A stretch of 64,000 nt of DNA from an uncultured delta proteobacterium (GTDB lineage Bacteria; Desulfobacterota; Desulfobulbia; Desulfobulbales; Desulfurivibrionaceae), in assembly GCA_903869265.1 (NCBI GenBank), contig CAIPYE010000007.1, positions 32,816 to 96,815 on the forward strand, in the 5' to 3' direction. The first letter of the stretch is position 1, and each line of letters begins with the position of its first letter. Made by a program: the position numbers and the translations under genes. Shown piece by piece: positions 1 to 8,030 of this stretch. The notes under the pieces were generated by a model that saw only the letters and a program-made list of their open reading frames with translations, was not told the origin of the DNA and made no database searches.

Positions 1-1
1 C

Positions 2-67
2 TTGGGGTTTAAGGAGTTGACCGTGTTGGTGGAACGGGTTCGCCAGCGTTTTGGCTGGGGAGGATGA
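2..67 (+). CDS. C-terminal tail of an unidentified protein (cut by window start)
   Basis: Reading frame 2 is open from the first base of the window and ends at a TGA at 65-67, giving 21 residues (LGFKELTVLVERVRQRFGWG plus one more Gly). It is amphipathic, alternating charged and aliphatic residues, and reads like the C-terminal helix of a longer protein. It lies 12 bp from the convergent end of rsmE, a normal spacing for two real genes. Too little is visible to name a family. Confidence 0.4.
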   Translation: MGFKELTVLVERVRQRFGWGG

Positions 68-79
68 TAGCTCCGGTCT

Positions 80-817
80 TTAGGCAAGCTGGCGCAGTAG
101 GCTAAGCTGGGCCATCAGGGCAGGGACTGCGGTGTCGACCCGGAGGATGCGGGGGCCGAGGCTAAATGGCATAAAGCTTTGCGCCTTGAAGTGTTCTACT
201 TCAAAATCAACCCAACCCCCTTCGGGGCCGATGGCCAGGACCGCTCGTTGGGCCAACAGGTCTCCGGCTGCTTGGGCAATGGTCCGGTCGCTTTCCGGGT
301 GGGCGAGGAGCCGGATCGGGCAATCGCTGAGCAGTGCTGGCAGGGCGTCTTCCACGAATGGTCGAAAGCGGGGATGGACGGAGATTTCAGGCAGCCTGGA
401 GTCCATGGCCTGCTCAAGGCCAAGGCTCAGCGGTTCGGTAAAATTGTTGTTTTGGATCAAGGTGGAGCTGAAAAAACTTTTTTCCACCCGGTTGGCGTTG
501 ATCAGGAATATCCGGGTCACCCCCATGGAAGCTGCTTGGGCCAAGACCCGTTTGAGCATGATCGGGCGGGGTACGGCCAGGATCAGGTCGGTGGGCGGGA
601 AGGCTGGCGGTTCGGTGGTGAGATGCACCTGGAGCACAACGCGGTCGTTGTCCATTTCCTGGATACAGCCGGTGCCGAGCAGGCCGTCAAGCATGCCGAC
701 CCGGACGCTGTCTCCAATTGCGCAGCGAAGAATCTTGCGGATATGTTCGGCGCGGCGTCCGGTCAGGGTGACATGCTGATCGGTCAGTTCCTGCGGATGG
801 AGTAGGATCAGGTTCAT
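80..817 (-). CDS. rsmE: 16S rRNA (uracil-1498-N3)-methyltransferase RsmE
   Basis: SPOUT-class methyltransferase that adds a methyl group from SAM to N3 of U1498 in helix 44 of 16S rRNA in the assembled 30S subunit. The 245 residues match the family length. The C-terminal SPOUT knot is clear: an IGPEGGW motif near residues 196-202 and LGPRILRVDTA near 220-230, the SAM-binding loops. The N-terminal PUA-like domain carries the usual H-x-x-x-I-L-R segment (residues 25-31). The start codon faces the waaA start with a single base between them, so each gene's translation signals must lie inside the other. No Shine-Dalgarno is obvious, but the N-terminus fits the family. Confidence 0.93.
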   Translation of the reverse strand: MNLILLHPQELTDQHVTLTGRRAEHIRKILRCAIGDSVRVGMLDGLLGTGCIQEMDNDRVVLQVHLTTEPPAFPPTDLILAVPRPIMLKRVLAQAASMGVTRIFLINANRVEKSFFSSTLIQNNNFTEPLSLGLEQAMDSRLPEISVHPRFRPFVEDALPALLSDCPIRLLAHPESDRTIAQAAGDLLAQRAVLAIGPEGGWVDFEVEHFKAQSFMPFSLGPRILRVDTAVPALMAQLSLLRQLA

Positions 818-818
818 A

Positions 819-2126
819 ATGGATATGGTATCGGCTTTTTTTTACAATCTGTTCTTGACGGTGGGGGTGATTGTATTCGCTCCGCTTCTTTTCGTCAAAG
901 TTATACTGACGCCCAAGTACCGTCGCCGTTCTGTTAAGCGGCTCGGTTTTGCTCTGGGGGAAAGCCCCGGCGGTGCCGGTTTGGGCTTTCCCCGTATTTG
1001 GGTGCATGCCCTGTCCGTCGGCGAAGTGGCTTCCGCCCGGAATCTGGTGCAGGAACTGCGGCGAAGCTATCCCCAGGGGGTCATTATTTTTTCCTCGGCC
1101 ACCCGGACCGGGGAGTCTTTTGCCCGGAGCATCCTTGGGGAACATGTCGATTGCTTTGTTCCCTTTCCTTTTGATCTGCTTGTAAGCGTAAAACGTCTGG
1201 TTTCCTGGGTAAGGCCTGATCTTTTTGTTCTGGTGGAGACCGACTTCTGGCCGAATTTTCTGGCGGTATTGAATCGGCGGGATATCCCCTGTCTCCTGGT
1301 CAATGGCCGGGCCTCGGATAGCTCATTTGCCAGATACCGCACTCTTCGCTGGCTTTTTAGGCCCCTTTTCAATTCTTTCCAGGTTCTTGCCATGCAGACC
1401 GAGCAGGACGCTATTGGCATGCGTCAGTTGGGCGTTGATCCTGCACGGTTGGTGGTTCTGGGCAACCTCAAATACGACGCCGCCCTATTGGGAAGCGCGG
1501 TGAAGGCAGGGTTCGACCGAGCCGTTTTGCATATCCCGGAACAGGCCCTGGTCTGGGTGGCGGGCAGCACCCACAGCGGCGAGGAAGAAATTATCTTCAA
1601 TGCGTTTCAAAACCTTACCCAATCCTTTGCCAATCTTTTTTTGATTGTGGCGCCGCGAAATGTGGAGCGGGGCGCCGAGCTTGCGGCCATGGCGTCCCGG
1701 TGCGGTCTTTCGGCCTGCCTCCGTTCGCTCGATGGAGCAGGGGGGGGCTCGGTGTTGATCCTCGATACCCTGGGGGAATTGGCATCGGTCTATGCCCTGT
1801 GCGATGTGTCCTTTATCGGAGGCAGTCTGGTGCCTCAGCGGGGCCATAATCCGCTGGAGCCTGCGGTGCATGGCAAGCCGGTGTTGTTCGGGCCGTTCAT
1901 GGAGGATTTTGCCGAAATCAGCCGCGATCTTCTGGCTGTGGGCGGGGCCGTGCAGGTTCATGATGAAGAGGAGCTTAGCGCTGCGCTTTCCCTTCTGTTG
2001 GCTGATCCTGCCGAGCGGGAACGATCAGGGCGGCAGGCGCAGGAGCTGATTGGTTCCAGGCGCGGAGTCACCGAGGCGCATCTGGCCCTGATCCGCAATG
2101 TGCTGGCGCGGGAGAAGAAAGGATGA
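819..2126 (+). CDS. waaA: 3-deoxy-D-manno-octulosonic acid (Kdo) transferase WaaA
   Basis: Transfers Kdo from CMP-Kdo to lipid IVA at the inner face of the cytoplasmic membrane, starting the lipopolysaccharide core. At 435 residues it has the family length. Visible are an N-terminal membrane anchor (residues about 8-30), a HALSVGE motif at 63-69 whose Glu is the family's catalytic base, VETDFWPN at about 119-126, GNLKYD at 215-220 and a GT-B type C-terminal domain with GGSLVPQRGHNPLEP. Its last four bases overlap lpxK (ATGA), so the two are translationally coupled. A second ATG two codons in (825) is an alternative start. Confidence 0.95.
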   Translation: MDMVSAFFYNLFLTVGVIVFAPLLFVKVILTPKYRRRSVKRLGFALGESPGGAGLGFPRIWVHALSVGEVASARNLVQELRRSYPQGVIIFSSATRTGESFARSILGEHVDCFVPFPFDLLVSVKRLVSWVRPDLFVLVETDFWPNFLAVLNRRDIPCLLVNGRASDSSFARYRTLRWLFRPLFNSFQVLAMQTEQDAIGMRQLGVDPARLVVLGNLKYDAALLGSAVKAGFDRAVLHIPEQALVWVAGSTHSGEEEIIFNAFQNLTQSFANLFLIVAPRNVERGAELAAMASRCGLSACLRSLDGAGGGSVLILDTLGELASVYALCDVSFIGGSLVPQRGHNPLEPAVHGKPVLFGPFMEDFAEISRDLLAVGGAVQVHDEEELSAALSLLLADPAERERSGRQAQELIGSRRGVTEAHLALIRNVLAREKKG

Positions 2127-3187
2127 AAAAACAGTTGCTTGCCCTCTTGTTTCTGGTCGGGCGTCTTTTTTCGCCGGCGTATAGTCTGGTCATGGTGCTG
2201 CGCGCCTTTTTGTATCGGAAAAACATTTTTTTAAAATCCCAGCGTTTGTCGGTGCCGGTCATCAGCATCGGCAATCTCACTCTGGGGGGCACAGGGAAAA
2301 CGCCCATGGTGCGCTATGTGATCCGCTTGCTCTTGGACAGGGGTCTGCGGCCAGCCATTGTCAGCCGCGGTTATGGCGGAAAGGCTGCCGATGCGGTGAA
2401 TATCGTCTCCGATGGCACACGGATGCTGCTTTTGCCGGATATGGCCGGGGATGAGCCTTTCATGCTGGCCGAGGCGTTGCCTGGGGTTCCGGTCCTGACC
2501 GGCCCTGAAAGAGCGCGGGTTGCCAGGCATGCCATACACGAGTTTGGGGTGGACCACATCGTGCTGGATGATGGCTTTCAGCATCTTGCCGTATGCCGTG
2601 ATCTTGATCTGGTCCTGTTCAGCGCCAGGACCCTTCTTGGAAATGGCCGAGTTTTTCCGGGAGGTCCATTGCGGGAGCCGGTCTCCGCCCTTGGGCGGGC
2701 GCATGGCTTTGTCATCACCGGGGTTGACAGCGGCAATCGTGCCAAGGTGGAGGATTTTCAACGGTGGCTCCAGGGAGCCTGTCCGGGAAAGCCTGTGTTT
2801 GCAGGGGAGTATCTGCCTGCCGGGATTTGGCACAGCAGGCAGGACAAGGTGTGCACCTTTGCCGAGGCTCGGAAAATGTCGGTGTTCGCCTTTGCCGGGA
2901 TTGCCAACCCGGATTCTTTCCGCCAGACCTTGCGGCAGGACGGATTCTCGTTGGTCGGGTTCAAGGAATTCAAGGACCATCATGCCTATGTGGCCCAAGA
3001 CGTTGCGGCCCTTGTCGCAACGGCTCAAGCATGCGGCGCCCAAGCGTTGATCACCACTGAAAAGGATTTTGTCAAACTCCGGCCTTTCTTTGGGGAGTTT
3101 CCCATCCTGGCCTTGACCATCGAACTCCGGATGGATAAGGGTTTTGATTGGTTTATGGCTGAGCGACTCGGCGAGCAGCCTCTGTAG
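2123..3187 (+). CDS. lpxK: Tetraacyldisaccharide 4'-kinase LpxK
   Basis: Phosphorylates the 4' position of the lipid A disaccharide to make lipid IVA, the acceptor used by the adjacent WaaA. The 354-residue protein has an N-terminal membrane-associated helix, the P-loop GGTGKTP at 55-61, the SRGYGG motif at 81-86 and LDDGFQH at 148-154, all hallmarks of LpxK. Start ATG overlaps the waaA stop and is preceded by GAGAAGAAAGG within waaA. The next gene, lpxC, begins 246 bp later with its own probable promoter, so the waaA-lpxK pair may be a separate transcript. Confidence 0.95.
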   Translation: MKKQLLALLFLVGRLFSPAYSLVMVLRAFLYRKNIFLKSQRLSVPVISIGNLTLGGTGKTPMVRYVIRLLLDRGLRPAIVSRGYGGKAADAVNIVSDGTRMLLLPDMAGDEPFMLAEALPGVPVLTGPERARVARHAIHEFGVDHIVLDDGFQHLAVCRDLDLVLFSARTLLGNGRVFPGGPLREPVSALGRAHGFVITGVDSGNRAKVEDFQRWLQGACPGKPVFAGEYLPAGIWHSRQDKVCTFAEARKMSVFAFAGIANPDSFRQTLRQDGFSLVGFKEFKDHHAYVAQDVAALVATAQACGAQALITTEKDFVKLRPFFGEFPILALTIELRMDKGFDWFMAERLGEQPL

Positions 3188-3368
3188 CAACGTTTTTTAA
3201 TACACGACTCCGGGGGAAGGATGGCATTCTTCGGGTGTGGTTTTTTTGCAACAGTCTGGCTGTCTCCCTGCATTCCACTGTTTGTTCTAACCATATCTAA
3301 CATCCCGAAAATACATTATTTTATTATTTTTTTCCCCCGACATGAATGCGGTGGTCTGTTTTTTGCAT

Positions 3369-3402
3369 TTGACACATATGGGTTTTGTTATCGTTGTAAA
3401 AT
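3369..3402 (+). promoter_or_regulatory. Possible sigma-70 promoter elements upstream of lpxC
   Basis: A perfect TTGACA lies at 3369-3374 and a TAAAAT at 3397-3402. The 22-base spacing is longer than the usual 16-18, so either another -10 (GTTGTA/TTGTAA near 3393-3399, spacer 18-19) is used or this is not the promoter. The 246-bp gap after lpxK makes an independent lpxC promoter likely; the exact elements are uncertain. Confidence 0.3.
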
Positions 3403-3433
3403 ACACACAGATCAGAAAAAGGGTGTTCATCAT

Positions 3434-4417
3434 ATGGATTCATTACAGCACACCATCAAAAGGCCGGTAAGCTTCGCGGGTATTGGTCTCCATTCCGGCA
3501 AGGTTGCCACCCTTTCCATTTTGCCCGGCGAGGAGAACAGCGGGATTCGCTTTGTCCGCAGCGATCTGCCGCAGGCCCAGCCAACCCCGGCCTTTATGGA
3601 CCGGATCGTCGACACCCGGCTTGCTACCACCATCGCCACCGAGGATGAGGCAATGATCTCCACCACGGAACATCTGCTGGCAGCGCTTTTCGGTATGGGC
3701 ATCGACAATGCAGTAATCGAGTTGGACGGCCCCGAAGTGCCCATCATGGATGGCAGCGCCGGACCTTTTGTCCATGTGCTGAAACGGGTGGGCCGCCGTC
3801 AGCAGAACGCCTGCAAGTGGATGCTCAAGGTGAACAAGGAAATCTCCTATAAAGAGGGCGATTCATTTGTAAAAATCCTGCCCTATAATGGGTTTAAGGT
3901 CACCTGCGAGATAGAGTTCAACCACCATCTGATCAGGAAGCAGACCTTTTCCAGTGAGCTGACTCCCCAGAAATTCGCCAAGGAGATTGCCGCAGCCAGA
4001 ACCTTCGGTTTCCTGGATCAGGTCGAAAAGCTCCGGCAGAGCGGGCTTGCCCTGGGTGGCTCCCTGGAAAACGCCGTGGTTATCGACGATGACGGCATAG
4101 TCAATGCCGAGGGGTTGCGTTTTGCCAATGAGTTCGCCAGACACAAGACCCTTGACGTGATCGGCGATCTGGCCCTGCTGGGCTTTCCCCTGCTTGGTCA
4201 TGTCGTGACCAGGAAATCCGGGCATGGCCACCATTTTTCTTTGATGAAGCAGCTTGCAGCCCAGCCTGAGCGGTGGGATCTGATTGCGTATGGGGAAGAA
4301 GGGGGCAACCGGGTGCTGGAAAAGGTAGTTCTGGGTACCAAGGAGGCTGGCGACAAACTGCTCTCCTATCTGTTGCCGCCCAGTATCGCTCTTGCCGGGC
4401 AACCCTGCTTTGCCTAG
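3434..4417 (+). CDS. lpxC: UDP-3-O-acyl-N-acetylglucosamine deacetylase LpxC
   Basis: Zinc enzyme for the committed step of lipid A synthesis, removing the acetyl group from UDP-3-O-acyl-GlcNAc. The chosen start gives 327 residues beginning MDSLQHTIKRPVSFAGIGLH, the canonical N-terminus. A longer open frame reaches back to 3221 but that extension has no LpxC character. Zinc ligands are visible as His80 (TTEHL), His237 and Asp241 (ARHKTLD), with catalytic Glu79 and the GHGHH loop (His264-His267 region). A strong terminator follows 29 bp downstream. LpxC is usually controlled by proteolysis; nothing in the sequence addresses that here. Confidence 0.95.
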   Translation: MDSLQHTIKRPVSFAGIGLHSGKVATLSILPGEENSGIRFVRSDLPQAQPTPAFMDRIVDTRLATTIATEDEAMISTTEHLLAALFGMGIDNAVIELDGPEVPIMDGSAGPFVHVLKRVGRRQQNACKWMLKVNKEISYKEGDSFVKILPYNGFKVTCEIEFNHHLIRKQTFSSELTPQKFAKEIAAARTFGFLDQVEKLRQSGLALGGSLENAVVIDDDGIVNAEGLRFANEFARHKTLDVIGDLALLGFPLLGHVVTRKSGHGHHFSLMKQLAAQPERWDLIAYGEEGGNRVLEKVVLGTKEAGDKLLSYLLPPSIALAGQPCFA

Positions 4418-4445
4418 ACGACTTCTCCTCTCTTGAGAGAAACGG

Positions 4446-4478
4446 CCCGCGGATGTTGCAAAACTCCGCGGGTTTTTT
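4446..4478 (+). terminator. Rho-independent terminator after lpxC
   Basis: Perfect 8-bp GC-rich stem, CCCGCGGA at 4446-4453 with TCCGCGGG at 4465-4472, an 11-base loop and a run of six T at 4473-4478. It closes the lpxC transcript and separates it from proC-nadK. Confidence 0.9.
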
Positions 4479-4618
4479 ACGCCCGGCGCATGCTGGTGCC
4501 TAGGTGAATCCTGCTTGCAATGGCGGGGGAAATTGGTACGATGTTTCATTATCATTATTGTTGATCCAAGATGGCCGGGTTTTTCAAGTCCGGCTTGGCT
4601 AATCATGAGGAGCAGAAT

Positions 4619-5458
4619 ATGGGTTTTTCAGGAAAACTTGGCTTTGTCGGCGGGGGTCTGATGGCCGAAGCCCTGATCAAGGGCATCACAGGGGCCGGGC
4701 TTGTGGAGGCCGGGCAGATTCTGGTTGCCGATCCCAGCAGCGACCGGCAGGCTTTGCTGCAAAAGGAGTACAAGGTCGCAACGGTTTCCGAGGCCACAGC
4801 TGTTTGGGCTGAGTGCAAGGTTGTTATTCTCGCTGTAAAACCGCAGGTGATCGGCGCGGTCCTTGGCGATTCCCGCGAGAAAATCCAGGCCCATCACCTG
4901 ATTATCTCCATTGCCGCAGGCATCCCGCTGGCCGTTCTGGAAGGCACGGTTTCCGGGCGTGGCTGCCGGGTTATCCGGGTGATGCCCAACACCCCGGCCA
5001 TCGTGCTCAAGGGCGCCTCTGCCTTGAGTCCTGGCAAGGGCGTGAGTCCTGAGGATATGGCCGTTGCCACCAGCATCTTCAATGCGGTCGGCGTCAGCTT
5101 CGTGTTGAATGAGTCCTACCTTGATGCGGTCACCGGCTTGAGCGGCAGCGGTCCGGCCTATGTGTTTACTTTTATCGAAGCCCTGATCGACGCCGGGGTC
5201 AAGGTGGGGTTGGCCCGGCCCGTGGCCCAGAGCCTTGCTCTGCAAACCGTGCTTGGCTCCGTGCTGTTGGCGCTGGACGGGAACAAGCATCCCGCCGAAT
5301 TGCGGGCCATGGTGACTTCGCCCGGCGGCACCACCATTGCCGGTCTGCATGAGCTTGAAAAGGGAGCCTTCCGGGCTCTGGTCACCAACGCGGTGGAGGC
5401 CGCCACCAATCGCTCCTGCGAACTTGGTCGACTCGTGGTCTCCGGTACTGGCAAATAG
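4619..5458 (+). CDS. proC: Pyrroline-5-carboxylate reductase ProC
   Basis: Last step of proline synthesis, NAD(P)H-dependent reduction of pyrroline-5-carboxylate. The 279-residue product has the Rossmann motif GFVGGGLMAEAL (residues 7-18), the VMPNTPA segment and the C-terminal signature around SGSGPAYVF and TSPGGTT. The start at 4619 is preceded by GAGGAG (4607-4612) at the right distance; an upstream in-frame ATG at 4571 has no ribosome binding site. nadK follows 12 bases after the stop, suggesting a two-gene transcript. Confidence 0.95.
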   Translation: MGFSGKLGFVGGGLMAEALIKGITGAGLVEAGQILVADPSSDRQALLQKEYKVATVSEATAVWAECKVVILAVKPQVIGAVLGDSREKIQAHHLIISIAAGIPLAVLEGTVSGRGCRVIRVMPNTPAIVLKGASALSPGKGVSPEDMAVATSIFNAVGVSFVLNESYLDAVTGLSGSGPAYVFTFIEALIDAGVKVGLARPVAQSLALQTVLGSVLLALDGNKHPAELRAMVTSPGGTTIAGLHELEKGAFRALVTNAVEAATNRSCELGRLVVSGTGK

Positions 5459-5470
5459 GTTGGGATTGTG

Positions 5471-6310
5471 ATGAAAATCTGTAAGGTTGGGATCATCTGT
5501 AAAAAGGATTCGGCCGCCGCCTTGGAGATGAGCGGGGAACTGCTCCCCTGGCTGGCTGCACGGGGTATTGTTGCCGCAGTTGATGTCATTGCCGATGACA
5601 TGGACCTGCTTATCATTCTGGGCGGGGACGGCACCCTGCTCCATGTGGCAGACCAGGCAAGCCGACTACAGGTGCCGGTGGTCGGGGTGAATCTCGGCGA
5701 TCTCGGATTTTTGACCGAAGTGGCGGTCAGTGAGCGCTACGAGGTTCTGGAAAGGATTCTCGCCGGGCAGGTAGTGGTTGAGGAAAGGCTGATGCTCAAG
5801 GCCAGGATGCATCGCGGCAACGAGACAACTGACTGGCGCTATGCCCTGAATGATGTCGTGCTCAGCAAGGGCAGCGCTGACCGGCTTGCCCAGTTGAGCA
5901 CCTGGGCCGATCAGGAGTACATCACAACCTACCGGGCGGATGGCCTGATCTTTTCCACGCCCACCGGTTCCACGGCCTACAACCTCTCCGCTGGCGGGCC
6001 CATTGTCAATCCGGCTCTGCACGCCATCCTGGTCACGCCGATCTGCCCGTTCATGCTGGAAAGCCGTCCGGTGCTTCTTCCTGCCTCGGTTTGCCTTACC
6101 ACCCGGCTTGCCGAGCAGGCCAACGAGGTCAAAGTCATTGTTGATGGCCAACCTGCCTGGGAAATGTCGACCAGTGACACCCTGGAGGTGGTTGCCTCGG
6201 AAAGGCCGCTACGACTCATCTGTTCTCCGCAGAAAGATTATTTCGAGATTTTGCGCAACAAGCTGAATTGGGGTGGGCGGGCAGGCGAGGCGGGAAAAAA
6301 CAAGCGGTGA
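5471..6310 (+). CDS. nadK: NAD kinase
   Basis: ATP-dependent phosphorylation of NAD to NADP in the cytoplasm. The 279-residue product has the GGDGTLL motif at about 51-57, the NDVVLSKG segment that carries the NAD-binding Asn-Asp pair, and the TPTGSTAYNLSAGGPIV loop. Two start codons are adjacent, GTG at 5468 and ATG at 5471; the ATG is taken because GGGA sits just upstream. It follows proC closely and is followed by a hairpin terminator. Pairing of NADP synthesis with an NADPH-using reductase is sensible but may be coincidental. Confidence 0.95.
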   Translation: MKICKVGIICKKDSAAALEMSGELLPWLAARGIVAAVDVIADDMDLLIILGGDGTLLHVADQASRLQVPVVGVNLGDLGFLTEVAVSERYEVLERILAGQVVVEERLMLKARMHRGNETTDWRYALNDVVLSKGSADRLAQLSTWADQEYITTYRADGLIFSTPTGSTAYNLSAGGPIVNPALHAILVTPICPFMLESRPVLLPASVCLTTRLAEQANEVKVIVDGQPAWEMSTSDTLEVVASERPLRLICSPQKDYFEILRNKLNWGGRAGEAGKNKR

Positions 6311-6333
6311 TGGGCGTGCCTGGAGATACAAAA

Positions 6334-6368
6334 AAAGCGGTGGCCTTCTGTTCTAAGGTCGCCGCTTT
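6334..6368 (+). terminator. Terminator-like hairpin after nadK
   Basis: A 12-bp stem with G-U pairs, AAAGCGGTGGCC at 6334-6345 against GGTCGCCGCTTT at 6357-6368, loop of 11 bases. It is preceded by a run of A and followed by ATTATTG, so it could work in both directions, ending nadK (+) and the reverse-strand YtxH operon (-). Confidence 0.7.
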
Positions 6369-6476
6369 ATTATTGTAAGATCCTCCCCCCCGGGGGTCTG
6401 CACTTACCTGCGGGAGGAGGCAGGAGGTGGGGATTTGCCGCCGCTGATTCAGTTTGCAGCATCACCCACCCCTCAA

Positions 6477-6499
6477 TCCCCCCCCGTCAAGGGAGGGGA
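6477..6499. repeat. C/G-tract inverted repeat between nadK and the YtxH gene
   Basis: TCCCCCCCC at 6477-6485 faces GGGAGGGGA at 6491-6499 across the loop GTCAA, nine positions with one mismatch. It sits 15 bases beyond the stop of the reverse-strand YtxH gene. There is no T tract. The surrounding CCCACCCCTCAA context resembles dispersed intergenic repeats seen in many proteobacteria; that is an impression, not a search result. Confidence 0.4.
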
Positions 6500-6513
6500 G
6501 CTATTGCTTAACG

Positions 6514-6903
6514 CTAATCCTTCTCTTCCAGTTTGTGGGCCAAGGCTTCCCGCTCTTCCTGCATGGCGATCTTCCCGGCCTCAATGGCTTCGCTGAGGGT
6601 TTTTTTCTTCTCGTCGAGGAATTCCTTGCCTTGCGCGGCAAGGTCCGTGCCGCGGCTGATGAGTTCCTTGCCCTTGGCGATCATTTCCTTGCTCCGCTCA
6701 ATGGCGGTTTCTTTGTATTCCTGAAAATCATCGGGGAGGGTTTTGGCTCTTTCCTTCAGCTCGGTGCCATAGTCGGCCAGCATTTCCCGGGTTTCCTGCC
6801 CGGTTTTCGGGGCGGTCAACAGGGCGATGGCCGCGCCCACTACGGTGCCGGCCAGGAAGGCCAATACTGCGGTGCTGGAAGCGTCGCAATTGTCTCTGCT
6901 CAT
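6514..6903 (-). CDS. YtxH domain protein
   Basis: 129-residue protein with a hydrophobic stretch near residues 12-30 (LAFLAGTVVGAAIALLTAPK), the signature of the YtxH (gas vesicle/general stress) family, followed by a long charged, coiled-coil-like helix rich in K, E and A to the C-terminus. It is probably anchored in the cytoplasmic membrane with the helical part in the cytoplasm or periplasm; its molecular role is unknown. The start is two bases after the stop of the upstream DUF948-like gene, with an AAAAGGAGAC ribosome binding site inside that gene, so the pair is an operon. Confidence 0.8.
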   Translation of the reverse strand: MSRDNCDASSTAVLAFLAGTVVGAAIALLTAPKTGQETREMLADYGTELKERAKTLPDDFQEYKETAIERSKEMIAKGKELISRGTDLAAQGKEFLDEKKKTLSEAIEAGKIAMQEEREALAHKLEEKD

Positions 6904-6904
6904 A

Positions 6905-7309
6905 TCAGTCTCCTTTTTTGGGTGTTTTCCAGGAACGGTTCAGAAAATTCGAAAAGGCCATGATCCCGGCGCTGAAGCCGCCTATCTGGGTGATAAAGGG
7001 GCGTGCTGTTTCTTTGATCATGGTGGCGGTGGTGAGCAGGGTTTCCGCCGATCTTTGGGCAGTGTAGATGACAGTGTCCGTTTTTTCCAGCTTATCGCTC
7101 AAGGAAATGGAGAGAAGCTGGATTTCGTTGGCCGCCTCGGTCAGGGATTGGCACAGCGGGTCCACATGCTTGTTCAATGCCTCGATGCAGACCTCCAGTT
7201 TTTGCAAGGTGCGGCGGAATTGCAGGAAGGTCGGCACCAGAGCGACGGCAATGGCAAAAAGGCTTAGGGCGCTGAGTAGGGAGAAAAATTCTGAAGAGGT
7301 CACTTCCAT
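6905..7309 (-). CDS. DUF948-like membrane protein
   Basis: 134 residues with one N-terminal membrane segment (about 8-26), then helices typical of DUF948/chemotaxis-like proteins and a second weakly hydrophobic stretch near residue 110-120. The start at 7309 is set by AGGAGT six bases upstream; the longer open frame to 7408 lacks such a site. YtxH and DUF948 proteins are often neighbours in bacteria, which supports both calls. A structural or stress-related envelope role is inferred; no catalytic motif is seen. Confidence 0.65.
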   Translation of the reverse strand: MEVTSSEFFSLLSALSLFAIAVALVPTFLQFRRTLQKLEVCIEALNKHVDPLCQSLTEAANEIQLLSISLSDKLEKTDTVIYTAQRSAETLLTTATMIKETARPFITQIGGFSAGIMAFSNFLNRSWKTPKKGD

Positions 7310-7429
7310 TACTCCTGTGGTGAGCCAAGGATGTAGGTGAAACCGTATGTTTTTATAATAGAGATATTTTCCCTGAGTCGCAAGGAGAAAAGCCATTGCC
7401 TCGGCCAAGACAGGGCTAGCGCCTTCAAG

Positions 7430-7972
7430 TTATCGCGGCAGGGTAAAAGTTGCCTGCAGTTTCCCGTTTCGTACCTGTACCTCGCGCAGGGTATAGGCTG
7501 CGGTGATTTCTTTGAGATTCCTGCCCTTGAGTTCGTAGATGGGTCGTGTGGCGAGTTCTTGTCGGGCGATGGATTCGATGGCGTTTCGGGCCTTGTCTTG
7601 AAGCTCGGGCATGAGTCCCGGCAGGTCCAGCCGTTCCACTGTGGCCTGGTCGAGATAAAACGATTTGGATTCCGCATCGTAACGCGGCACCGCCGCGATT
7701 CCAAGATATCCGGAGATCGGTTTGAGCAAGGGTATGTTCAGCTCCACCTTTGTATTGATCCCGATCCGATTTGCACCCTCCAACAGAAAAATCTCCGGCT
7801 CGCTGAGCGCGACATTAAGCACCAGCCAGTTTTTGGTGATGGGAAACCTGGGAGCAACGCGGGCCTGAATCTCATCGCGGGTCATGGTTGCCACCATTTC
7901 CCCGGAATTACAGCCAGCCAGCGTGATAAAAATAGCGAGAACCAGGATGAACCAGGTTTTTGAACTCTGCAT
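7430..7972 (-). CDS. DUF1439-type lipoprotein
   Basis: 180 residues with a lipoprotein signal peptide: positively charged start, hydrophobic core FILVLAIFITLAGC and a lipobox Cys at about residue 21. The rest is beta-rich with the pattern of DUF1439 (YceB-like) proteins, which have a lipid-binding tubular fold; the ligand is unknown. The start at 7972 gives a clean signal peptide with AAGGA upstream, while the longer frame to 8008 puts charged residues before it. It lies 58 bp after the dehydrogenase gene on the same strand. Confidence 0.75.
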   Translation of the reverse strand: MQSSKTWFILVLAIFITLAGCNSGEMVATMTRDEIQARVAPRFPITKNWLVLNVALSEPEIFLLEGANRIGINTKVELNIPLLKPISGYLGIAAVPRYDAESKSFYLDQATVERLDLPGLMPELQDKARNAIESIARQELATRPIYELKGRNLKEITAAYTLREVQVRNGKLQATFTLPR

Positions 7973-8030
7973 GTTAAGGATTTTCCTTCTCTCTGGACGC
8001 TCTGCCATCGTCGTTTGCTTGCGCCGTTTG

